Origin: Coemansia sp. RSA 1804
Lineage: Eukaryota > Kickxellomycota > Kickxellomycetes > Kickxellales > Kickxellaceae
DNA: 33,388 nt
Assembly (NCBI GenBank): GCA_027578815.1
Contig: JANBTH010000123.1
Coordinates: 1 to 33,388, forward strand
Reading direction: 5' to 3'
Positions 8,184 through 15,854 of this stretch are shown one piece after another. How positions within the stretch are numbered: the first letter of the stretch is position 1; every line of letters starts with the position of its first letter. The notes under the pieces are model-generated. The model saw only the letters and a program-made list of their open reading frames with translations, did no database searches and was not told the origin of the DNA. The position numbers and the translations under genes are program-made.

Positions 8184-9563
8184 CTAGGCACGTCGCCAGC
8201 TATCAGAGTCGTCGGCGGTGCCGTCGCGGGCCTGCTGCTGCTGCTGCTGGCGGGCAAAGAACGATGAGCCGCCGTTGCGTCTTTCGGCGGAACGCGGAGG
8301 AGATCTGAGGTCATTGCTCCCGCGGTCCCGGCGTGCTCCGATACCACCAGCGTTCGGGGCAGCAGGACGGCGGCCAGCAGGCTTCTCGACCTGGCTCCAG
8401 CCGTCATCGGCCTTTGACGGAGTCTGCTGCTGCTCTTGCTGCTCCTGCTCCTTCTCTTGCTTGACGTCACCGCCCTCCTTCGGCTCCGAGCCATCCGCGG
8501 GAGCCGGCTGATCAGAACCAGCGCCATCGTCCTTTGGCGCTGGATCCTGCGGTTTCTGGGTCCTCGCGGCTCTCCACGACGGCTCCTGATCCACAGCCGA
8601 CAGCACGCGCGGCTCGCGGCTGGCGGACCGGTCGCGCGACCTCCTCCGCGGCTCACGCGCATTCTCGCTGCGCCAGTTCTTCGGCTCGTCGCGCGCCTCG
8701 CCAGCTCCGCTAGACGAGCGCGAGAAGCGGTCGGCAAACATTGTGCGCCGCGGCGCGGAACCTTCAGCGCCTGGCGAAGCGGTGCCGGGCGGCGGGTTCT
8801 TGTGCGCTCTCCAGTCGATGTTCTCATCGGCAACGGTTGGCGGCGCCGGCTCCCGCGGAGCGCGTCCAAAGCCGCTTGGCGAGCGGCCGAACCCGCTTGC
8901 ACTGCGTCCGAACCCGCTGCTGCTGCGCGAGGCAAACGGACTGGCAGGCTGCGCCGACTCGATGGGGCCCGCATCGTTGGCGCGGCGCCAATTGGTGGTG
9001 CCGGCAAGCGGGTCATCGGGACGCTGCTGGTCGTGGGAGTCCCGGGCCTCCGAAACATCGATACGCAGCGGACGCCCGCCGAGCTCCACTCCATCCTTGG
9101 CCACCGCCGCACGCAGCGCATCGGCGGTTTCGAACTCAACGTACCCGAATCCCTTGAGCCTTCCGGTCTCGCGGTTCTGGATCAGTCGCACGGTCTTGAC
9201 GCCGCCTTCCGCGGCTCCAGCTCCAAACACCTCGCGCACAAGCGTCTCGTCCGTGTCCAGCGGCAGGTTGCCCACAAACGCTGTGAACGGCGGCTCCGTC
9301 GGGAACGGAACCTCCCGCCGGGCCGCGTATCTCCCGCTGCTGCTGCCGCGCAGCTCCTGCTCGCGCCGCATCGCCATGTACTCCTTGCGGTCGGGCGCAT
9401 CGTCTACGCTCATCATCATGCCTCCGCTGCTGTTGCTCTCGCCCATCGGCGCCGACGGCAGAACGACTTCCTCGTCCGCCCACGACATCGATGAAGGCGC
9501 GTCGCTGAGAAAGTCATTGAGACTCATCTTGACTCCCTTGCCGCTCTTCTTTTTCGCCGGCAT
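8184..9563 (-). CDS. eIF4B-like translation initiation factor (one RRM)
   Basis: The 459-residue protein resembles eIF4B (yeast Tif3, fission yeast Sce3), an RNA-binding cofactor of the eIF4A helicase in cap-dependent initiation. The start MPAKKKSGKGVKMSLNDFLS matches the family's basic N-terminus plus SLxDFL motif, so I prefer the ATG at 9563 over the in-frame one at 9641. One RRM (about 93-172) contains FTAFVGNLP (RNP2) and KGFGYVEF (RNP1). After it come three tandem SGFGR units (SSSGFGRSASGFGRSPSGFGR). Several W-containing repeats of the type NWRR/DWRA/NWRS/SWRA follow in an Arg/Ser/Asp-rich unstructured region like that of fungal eIF4B. The C-terminus has a short Gln run and ends DSDSWRRA. 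A (GAAA)n tract lies immediately upstream of the start on the coding strand. Confidence 0.88.
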   Translation of the reverse strand: MPAKKKSGKGVKMSLNDFLSDAPSSMSWADEEVVLPSAPMGESNSSGGMMMSVDDAPDRKEYMAMRREQELRGSSSGRYAARREVPFPTEPPFTAFVGNLPLDTDETLVREVFGAGAAEGGVKTVRLIQNRETGRLKGFGYVEFETADALRAAVAKDGVELGGRPLRIDVSEARDSHDQQRPDDPLAGTTNWRRANDAGPIESAQPASPFASRSSSGFGRSASGFGRSPSGFGRAPREPAPPTVADENIDWRAHKNPPPGTASPGAEGSAPRRTMFADRFSRSSSGAGEARDEPKNWRSENAREPRRRSRDRSASREPRVLSAVDQEPSWRAARTQKPQDPAPKDDGAGSDQPAPADGSEPKEGGDVKQEKEQEQQEQQQTPSKADDGWSQVEKPAGRRPAAPNAGGIGARRDRGSNDLRSPPRSAERRNGGSSFFARQQQQQQARDGTADDSDSWRRA

Positions 9564-10322
9564 TTTTCCTTTCTTTCTTTCTTTCTTTCCCTTGGTCCGT
9601 TTGAATCCGGAGTCGTCAAGAAAATTAATCAAAGAAAACAAACAAAAAAAGAGGACTGCTTATAATTTTAAATTACTACGCAAAATAAACACAATCCAGA
9701 GAGGAAAGGAAAGGAAAGAATAAAATCCTAGCTGAGCCATGTCTGCGGGTTACGATGCTGAAGATGGGGAGGCGGGAGGTTGGGAAGCGAGACAGACAAG
9801 ATGCTGCTGGGGATTTTTTTCATCTCTTGTCTTTCTTTGGCATAAAGCTTTTTGAGAGGCTTTTCATTGCGTTTGGTCAAGCAGCCAGTCCTCCCCGCCT
9901 GTCTCTAGATATTTCTGCTCTATGAGCTATTACTAATATTTTCATATAAAAGCCAACATCTGGTTTATATTTCTTTCTGCAACACTGCTACGGTGATATT
10001 CCTGCCTTTATGCTTGCTCTTTCTTTCTTTCTTTCTTTTTCGCAATGGACTGGATTTTTCCATGTTGCGTTTCCTTTCCCCAAAAAAATTTTTTTTATCG
10101 TCTTCATTTTCTCCCCCGTGCATGGCTTTTCAGAACCCCGTGATCCGCACCCATCTGCATCTCCCACATTGATCTGGCTCAACAATGTGGGTTGTTTTTT
10201 TCTGTGATGTTAACGTTGGTGCTGATGCTGATTTCTTATCTCTTTGCTTGTTTAGAGTAACCGACATTTCGCATTCTTTTCGTCCATAATTCAACAAGAC
10301 CACTTTCCTTTGCCACATAAAA
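9564..10322. promoter_or_regulatory. Divergent promoter region (eIF4B-like / HIS6-type)
   Basis: This 759-base region lies between head-to-head genes. CTTT microsatellites flank it, at about 9569-9589 next to the eIF4B start and at about 10018-10038 on the HIS6 side. A TATAAAA box at 9945-9951 points to the plus-strand gene and would give it a leader of roughly 350 bases. That leader contains upstream ATGs, including a 65-codon frame at 10010-10207. A pyrimidine-rich stretch ending in tag near 10255 could be a 3' splice site, but I found no convincing donor. No TGACTCA Gcn4-type site is visible. Confidence 0.5.
9945..9951 (+). promoter_or_regulatory. Candidate TATA box for the HIS6-type gene
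   Basis: An exact TATAAAA lies in AT-rich DNA about 370 bases before the HIS6-type ATG. It is on the right strand but far from the start, so it implies a long leader or an intron in the 5' UTR. Confidence 0.35.
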
Positions 10323-11126
10323 ATGCCTACAAAGTTCCGCCCGTGCATCGATCTCCACAACGGCCAAGTAAAGCAAATCGTAGGCGGCACGCTCCACGAC
10401 TCCGACGGCCTGAAGCTGCAGACAAACTACGTGTCTCCGCACTCATCGGCGTATTTTGCGGAGCTCTACAAGCGCCATTCGCTGGAGGGCGCCCATGTCA
10501 TCATGCTTGGCCCTGGGAACGAGGCGGCTGCCACCGAGGCCCTGAAGGCATGGCCCAGCGGGATGCAGATCGGCGGCGGAATCACCGCAGGCAACGCCCA
10601 GTTGTGGCTGGACCGGGGCGCTTCCAAGGTGATCGTGACCAGCTGGCTGTTCCCCGATGCCAGGTTCTCGGAGGACCGACTCGCGCTGCTTGCCAGCACT
10701 GTTGGGCGCGACCGCCTTGTTGTTGATCTGAGTTGCCGTCGCCAAACAACTAGCGGAAGCGAGAGCTGCTGGGTCGTGGCGATGAATCGGTGGCAGACAC
10801 TTACTGACATGAAGGTCGAGTATGAGTCGCTCAAACGGCTGTCCAAGTACTGCTCCGAGTTCCTGGTCCACGCTGCTGATGTCGAGGGCCTTTGCAGCGG
10901 CATTGATCGCGATCTGGTTGCTGCGCTCGGGAAATGGTCCCCTCCTGTTCCGGTCACCTATGCTGGCGGTGCAGCTTCTCTCGATGACCTGGATCTTGTC
11001 CACCGTTTGTCGGCTGGCAACGTTGATCTTACCATCGGAAGCGCACTGGATATTTTTGGCGGTTCCGGCGTTTCGTTCGACGATTGCGTTGCTTGGAACA
11101 AGGCTGGCGTTGCAGCGTCAAAGTAA
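10323..11126 (+). CDS. HIS6: Phosphoribosylformimino-AICAR ribotide isomerase (histidine biosynthesis)
   Basis: The 267-residue TIM-barrel enzyme catalyses the fourth step of histidine synthesis (EC 5.3.1.16), an internal redox (Amadori-type) isomerisation of ProFAR to PRFAR, in the cytosol. The N-terminal CIDLHNGQVKQIVGG is the yeast HIS6/HisA signature, and its Asp is one of the two catalytic acids. MQIGGGIT is a phosphate-binding loop. VVDLSCR carries the second catalytic Asp. VTYAGGAAS and LTIGSALDIFGG form the C-terminal phosphate site. The length equals the fungal family (about 260), and the start context fits. The eukaryotic form differs from bacterial HisA in inserts such as SCWVVAMNRWQT, which is seen here. 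It lies divergent from the eIF4B-like gene and tandem with PMT. Intronless coding region. Confidence 0.95.
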   Translation: MPTKFRPCIDLHNGQVKQIVGGTLHDSDGLKLQTNYVSPHSSAYFAELYKRHSLEGAHVIMLGPGNEAAATEALKAWPSGMQIGGGITAGNAQLWLDRGASKVIVTSWLFPDARFSEDRLALLASTVGRDRLVVDLSCRRQTTSGSESCWVVAMNRWQTLTDMKVEYESLKRLSKYCSEFLVHAADVEGLCSGIDRDLVAALGKWSPPVPVTYAGGAASLDDLDLVHRLSAGNVDLTIGSALDIFGGSGVSFDDCVAWNKAGVAASK

Positions 11127-11571
11127 TTTATTTATTTGTTTTTCCTCCCATCCACTTTTAACCATGCAATAGACACCCTTTTCTTACAATTGACGTTATA
11201 ATAATATTGTTACTGACAATGTGGAAAGGAAAAAATGCAACTGGTGGAGGAATGCTGGTAATTTTTGGCAGTAGAAAAATGCTCATTCTCCTTTTCTTGT
11301 TTTTCATTGTGTTCTCCCATTTCTTACTGAAAATGGGAAAAAGGCGAGAAAAGGTTTGGTTAATGCTATGCGCCGAGCTTGTTTATTTTTCATGGGATTA
11401 ATGCCCGCTTGTGCATCTATCATTAACCCGCCTTTTCCTGCCTCACTTGTTTTCCTTGTTTTCTTCTTCTTTTCTCATTTGCACCATCTTCATAGCAATC
11501 TGTCTAGCTCTATTCCATTCTATTCCTTTCTACTCTAAAAGCATAATAACGAGCAGTCCCGGCGTTGTCAA
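11127..11571. promoter_or_regulatory. Spacer between the HIS6-type gene and PMT (terminator and PMT promoter)
   Basis: This 445-base AT-rich spacer lies between two plus-strand genes. It has T-rich and TTTATTT sequence just after the HIS6-type stop and a CT-rich stretch (11450-11535) before the PMT start, as expected for a fungal promoter. No TATAAA or extra gene is visible. Confidence 0.5.
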
Positions 11572-14133
11572 ATGACGGTTGATATGGATAACGCAGACAG
11601 GCCCAAGCCCAAGGGCCACAGCATGAAGCAGAAAGAGTCTGCTGGCGCTTCACAACCGCTTGTTCCAAAGGTATCAAAGCCCACTCTAAAGAACGACACA
11701 GGATCTGGCGAGGTACGCGTTGTATCGCACAAACACACGCCGCTGTTTTTTTCGCGCTGGCAAATGACATCCAGCGACATGCTTGCACTCCTGGCAATAA
11801 GCGTGGTTGCAGTGGTGGTGCGGTGCTACGGACTATCTACGCCAGGATCGGTTGTCTTTGACGAGGTGCATTTTGGCAAGTTTGCAGGCAAGTACATCAA
11901 CGGTACATACTTTTACGACCTGCATCCACCGCTGGCCAAGATGATGTTTGCGGTTGCCGGGAAGCTGGCGGGATACGACGGTGTGTTTGACTTCAAGTCA
12001 ATTGGACTCGACTACCACGCAGCTGGCGTGCCGTATGTGGCCATGCGGCTGATGCCTGCGCTTCTGGGTGCCGTGACTGTGCCTGCCTCGTTCGTTGTGG
12101 CCAGAGCGTGCGGGTATGCGGCAGACACTGCGGCGCTTGCCGCGCTGCTTGTGTGCTTTGAGAACGGGCTGGTCACGCAGTCTCGGCTGATTCTGCTGGA
12201 CTCTCCGCTTGTGTTCTTCACCGTTCTCTCTCTGACTGCGTGGTCGATGTTCTGGACAAAGCAAGGACAGCCGTTTTCGCGCGCCTGGTGGTTCTGGCTG
12301 CTGACGACTGGCGCAATGATGGGATGCGCAGCCAGCTGCAAGTGGGTTGGACTGTTCCTGTTCCCCGCTATTGGACTCTCCACAGTTTCGGATCTTTGGG
12401 ACAAAATCGCCGATCTGTCGATAACGCCCGCCAAATGGGTGTCGCATCTGGTTGCGCGCGCCGTGGGGCTTTTGGCTGTTCCGTTTGCAGTGTACATGCT
12501 CTGGTTCTACGTGCACTTTGCTGTGCTTAGCAAGACAGGCGATGGCAGGGCGATGATGACGCCCGAGTTCCAGGCAGGGCTTGAAGGCGGACTCAATGTC
12601 ACGACCGACCGCGACGTGTTCTATGGGTCCGAAATCCGCATCCGCTCAAGCAACGCAGCCAGCGGATACCTGCACTCGCACACGCACAACTGGCAGCACG
12701 AGAAGGGCAGCGGCCAGCAGCAGATAACGCTGTATAGCTTTGCTGACCAGAACAACATCTGGGTTGTGGAGCCCGCCTTCAACAAGACCATCGACACATC
12801 CAATGGCCCCGTTCCCGTCGGCGACGGTGATCTGATCCGGCTACGCCACAAGATCACCGACAAGTACTTGCATTCACATGACAAGAAGCCGGCGCTGTCG
12901 AGCGAGGACCACAAGTTCGAGCTCAGCGGATACGGGTTCCCTGGGTTTGACGGCGACTCGAACGACAACTTTAGGGTGGAGATTCTGTCGGGCGACAAAG
13001 CAATGGAGGGCTCCGACAAGACTGTCCAGTCGATCTACACACGCTTCCGACTGATCCACAGGAATCTTGGATGCGCAGTTTTCAACTCGCGCAAGAAGCT
13101 GCCCAAATGGGCGTTTGAGCAGATCGAGGTCAACTGCATGCGCAACTGCCGCCCGAAAATGTCGACGTGGCATGTGGAGTTTGCGCGGCTGCCCGCAGAC
13201 AACAGCACTGGCACTGGCAGTGACACTGGCGCCGATGCGCAGAAGGGAGCGGGTGTGCGCAAGGCGCGGTATCGTCCATTGAGCGTGTGGGGGAAGATTG
13301 GCGAGTACAACCGCCTGATGGCCAACAGCAATGCGCATCTCACCGGCGACCATCCGTTCGCTGCGCGTCCGCACCACTGGCCGTGGCTGCGTCGCGGCAC
13401 CGCGTACTGGGGCGGATTTGGCAACGTCATCTACCAGCTGGGAAATCCGCCAGTTTGGTGGGCGTCGTTTGCAGCTGTGGCGATTCTATTTAGCATGCGC
13501 GCTGTGCTGTTTCTGCTTGACAAGCGCCAGATCAGCGTGACGCTGGGCGGCCAGCGTCGCAGGTACTTTTCGGCGGCTGGGTTCTTTGCAATGGCGTGGA
13601 TCTGCCACTACGTGCCGTTCTTCCTGATGGGCCGTGAGCTGTTCATCCACCACTACTTCCCGGCTCTCTGGATGGCCATTCTTGTGCTTGCCTTCACCTT
13701 GGATCTGCTGACATCCCGCATGCCGTCTGTTGTGCGCTGGTCTGTGTACATTGCCGCTGCCGCAGTCACGCTCTACGGCTTCCACACCTTCAGCTACATC
13801 ACCTATGCGCGCATGTGGACCAAGGATGCCTGTGTGCGTGCCAAATGGCTGTCCACCTGGGACTTTGACTGCGAACATGCAATCGGCGGCGCCAGATCAA
13901 CCAAATCCCCGGAAACGCCGACGTCGCCGCCACCGCCGCCATCGTTGGTCGTTGATATTCCTGCCGCCGACGCCGAGCTTCAGAAGGCTCCTGCCGAGCC
14001 GAAACCGGCTGAAGCTCGCGCTGTTACTGCGACGCCCGGCGGTCCAAAGCACGTCCATGTCAAGCCAAAGTTCATTAACACCGAGTCTACATTACTTGAA
14101 TCTGTCTCCAACGCTGAGCACGTTGAGCTCTGA
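11572..14133 (+). CDS. Dolichyl-phosphate-mannose:protein O-mannosyltransferase (PMT family, PMT1/PMT2-like)
   Basis: The 853-residue multi-pass ER enzyme transfers mannose from dolichyl-phosphate-mannose to Ser/Thr of secretory proteins. VVFDEVHFGKFAGKY (about 99-113) in the first luminal loop holds the conserved Asp-Glu, and DLHPPLAKMM follows. Several hydrophobic helices precede the luminal MIR region (about 345-550), where LHSH occurs twice. PKWAFEQIEV follows. HPFAARPHHWPWLRRG and YQLGNPPVWW introduce the C-terminal helix block. These last motifs point to the PMT1/PMT2 branch rather than PMT4, but I cannot split PMT1 from PMT2. After the last helix comes a 75-residue Pro/Ala-rich tail ending EHVEL. 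Two in-frame ATGs lie at the start (codons 1 and 5), and the first is used here. Intronless. Confidence 0.92.
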   Translation: MTVDMDNADRPKPKGHSMKQKESAGASQPLVPKVSKPTLKNDTGSGEVRVVSHKHTPLFFSRWQMTSSDMLALLAISVVAVVVRCYGLSTPGSVVFDEVHFGKFAGKYINGTYFYDLHPPLAKMMFAVAGKLAGYDGVFDFKSIGLDYHAAGVPYVAMRLMPALLGAVTVPASFVVARACGYAADTAALAALLVCFENGLVTQSRLILLDSPLVFFTVLSLTAWSMFWTKQGQPFSRAWWFWLLTTGAMMGCAASCKWVGLFLFPAIGLSTVSDLWDKIADLSITPAKWVSHLVARAVGLLAVPFAVYMLWFYVHFAVLSKTGDGRAMMTPEFQAGLEGGLNVTTDRDVFYGSEIRIRSSNAASGYLHSHTHNWQHEKGSGQQQITLYSFADQNNIWVVEPAFNKTIDTSNGPVPVGDGDLIRLRHKITDKYLHSHDKKPALSSEDHKFELSGYGFPGFDGDSNDNFRVEILSGDKAMEGSDKTVQSIYTRFRLIHRNLGCAVFNSRKKLPKWAFEQIEVNCMRNCRPKMSTWHVEFARLPADNSTGTGSDTGADAQKGAGVRKARYRPLSVWGKIGEYNRLMANSNAHLTGDHPFAARPHHWPWLRRGTAYWGGFGNVIYQLGNPPVWWASFAAVAILFSMRAVLFLLDKRQISVTLGGQRRRYFSAAGFFAMAWICHYVPFFLMGRELFIHHYFPALWMAILVLAFTLDLLTSRMPSVVRWSVYIAAAAVTLYGFHTFSYITYARMWTKDACVRAKWLSTWDFDCEHAIGGARSTKSPETPTSPPPPPSLVVDIPAADAELQKAPAEPKPAEARAVTATPGGPKHVHVKPKFINTESTLLESVSNAEHVEL

Positions 14134-14170
14134 GCGAGATGACGATTTCCTTTTTTTCTTTTTCATATAC

Positions 14171-14250
14171 ATCTTCTAGTCATTGGAACATTGTGCAAAT
14201 GAGCACATTCTACATTTTATTTAGTGGACATTATAGTGCCACTCATTTAT
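14171..14250 (+). repeat. Direct repeat copy A
   Basis: Eighty bases align without gaps to 14890-14969 with 61 identities (76%). The match starts with the shared atcttctagt and includes agtgcc near the end. It lies 38 bases after the PMT stop. It overlaps most of an inverted repeat (see findings). Confidence 0.75.
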
Positions 14251-14271
14251 TATTTGCACATAACTGACAAT

Positions 14272-14463
14272 TTACGCAAAGCGAACCGTTTTTTTCCCAT
14301 TGGGGGGTGTACTTGCTTCTCCTGTTTTATTCGGCTTAATTCCCAGTAGAGCATTTCTTATTTCTCTTTGCCTATTTTTCATTTCTTCGAATTCAACTGG
14401 TACACCCGTGCTTTGTTGTAGCTGTCTCGAAATAGTTGCTTTATAGTCATGTACACCAGGCAT
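14272..14463 (-). other. 63-codon frame, possible relic or small gene
   Basis: This frame begins MPGVHDYKATIS, has a charged helix-like middle (VEFEEMKNRQREIRNALLG) and ends KKTVRFA. The composition looks more protein-like than the spurious frames nearby. A TATAAAAAG on the minus strand (complement near 14585-14593) lies about 120 bases upstream. I do not recognise the family. It may be a small gene, a fragment of a decayed element, or chance. Confidence 0.2.
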
Positions 14464-14541
14464 TCTCTTATTTTTTATTTTTGAAACTCAGAATATTGGT
14501 AAAGAAAATAAAAAGAAGTATTTAGGGTGAATAGGAAGAAC

Positions 14542-14606
14542 TGGTATCAGAGGAGGTCTCTTATCCCAGCCTTTACCATGTGCTCTTTTTATATTGGTAT
14601 CGGAGC
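14542..14606 (+). repeat. Two primer-binding-site-like motifs
   Basis: TGGTATCAGAGG (14542-14553) and TGGTATCGGAGC (14595-14606) match each other at 10 of 12 bases. Both resemble TGGTATCAGAGC, the initiator-tRNA primer-binding site common in LTR retrotransposons. They lie between the two direct repeats, on the plus strand. No reverse transcriptase frame accompanies them here. Confidence 0.3.
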
Positions 14607-14866
14607 TTCCTATTTGTTACAAATATATAAAGAAATTTCTTTCCATACCCAATATGGATAAATTGTTGGTCAAAGCCAGAGTCATATGATATCTCAAATT
14701 AAAATATTGGGAAACATTATCTATATTTAGAAGCTATTCTGAAATCCTTTTTATTTTTCCTGCAGTTATACTAATTCTTTTGATGGAGAAACGAAATATG
14801 ACCCTAAAAGAGATTTTAAATGGAAATCTAAACCGTACAGGTCGCCTTTTGCCCAAACCATACTTT

Positions 14867-14890
14867 TATATATATATATATATATATATA
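14867..14890. repeat. (TA)n microsatellite
   Basis: Twelve uninterrupted TA units lie immediately next to the start of direct repeat copy B. Confidence 0.95.
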
Positions 14891-14969
14891 TCTTCTAGTC
14901 GTTGTAATATGGTGCTAATGGCCTCATCCTATATTATATTTTGTGGATATGAGAGTGCCAATTATTCAA
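14890..14969 (+). repeat. Direct repeat copy B
   Basis: This is the second copy of the 80-base direct repeat, offset by 719 bases from copy A. It begins atcttctagtcgttg and is degraded at its 3' end. Similarity does not extend visibly past about 14970. Confidence 0.75.
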
Positions 14970-15662
14970 AATGGATTTCAATAAAGCAGAAGAATACGAG
15001 TTAGATTAGATTTAATTTGACTAACATTGTCTAATCCAAAAATAGAAACAATATGGTGGCTTGGGAAAAGAGCATCTTTATAGTGACCACGATGGCAGGT
15101 TTGCCTTGGAAGTGCAGCGTGTCTGCATTGAGAAAAGTGCACTGTATTGCTAAAGAGTATCTCCTGCTGTGGATACCAGATACATCCTCCAGTATTGCCT
15201 CATATTCTGTTTTTCTGGTCTTCCATCTGCGACGCACAATCAACCTCGAACTATGATGTCGCTGCCTCCTTTGAAACCAGGATGCCAGAAAGAACCACCA
15301 CTCATCGCAGCACAAATGAACCCGCGCAAATATGCTAGGCTGACTAACGCAAAATGCACCCTTTGGGAAATCTAGGATTCTTACAAAACAAAAATAGCGC
15401 CAATTGGGCAATCTCCAGCTATTTCCAGCGGAGACCAGTTAAAAAAAGCTATTACTTGATCTGATTGGCTGTCCGGAGCCATTTCTTAATGCCACTTCTG
15501 GAATTTCCGTTGTTGTTGGCTTTACGGATCCGAAATGGGCTTACAGGTTTTTTTGCTTTGAAGGGAAACGGAGGCTCCGAAGATTCAGAATTTGTAATCA
15601 AAATTTCCAGCTTGTTTTTACACAGCAAACAATGAGGAAACAAAAGCCCGGCTCTTCACAGG

Positions 15663-15669
15663 TATAAAA
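15663..15669 (+). promoter_or_regulatory. TATA box of the AIFM2-like gene
   Basis: An exact TATAAAA lies about 190 bases before the chosen ATG at 15855. Transcription would start near 15695, giving a leader of about 160 bases. That argues against using the in-frame ATG at 15687, which would fall at or before the transcript start. Confidence 0.55.
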
Positions 15670-15854
15670 GCCACCAGCTCTGGCTCTTGAGATCAAAACG
15701 CCCTATACCCTTCCTGAAATCATTTACATTCCAGAAAACTTGTTGCAATATCTCTCGACTACCGCTACTACTATCCCTATTTCGCTTGCGTTCATTTACA
15801 ATATATCCTTTTATCTTGATATTCTTTTTTTTCTGCAACGCCAGTATTACTAAT

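Larger units (their letters stand above)
14134..15854. other. AT-rich interval with repeat relics
   Basis: This 1.7-kb interval lies between PMT and the AIFM2-like gene. It is markedly more AT-rich than its flanks. It contains two diverged direct repeats, a TA microsatellite, two motifs like retrotransposon primer-binding sites, and short coding-like fragments. One fragment is a 63-codon minus-strand frame. Another is a plus-strand stretch around 14765-14865 that reads in part YDPKRDFKWKSKPYRSPF with no start. I interpret it as a decayed mobile element plus the promoter of the next gene. No intact gene is supported. Confidence 0.5.

Noticed and set aside
8063..9139. 358-codon minus-strand frame overlapping the eIF4B-like gene
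   Set aside because: Alternative frame of an Arg-rich gene. The RRM and the SLxDFL motif are in the chosen frame.
15031..15411. 126-codon minus-strand frame as a reverse transcriptase/RNase H relic
   Set aside because: A short stretch looked vaguely like a retroelement RNase H region, but no catalytic residues or consistent motif order could be identified.
15687..15854. 56-residue N-terminal extension of the AIFM2-like frame as a possible targeting sequence
   Set aside because: It would start within about 20 bases of the TATA box, and its Phe-rich content looks like a pyrimidine-rich leader. A mitochondrial signal is not excluded, but the promoter position argues against it.
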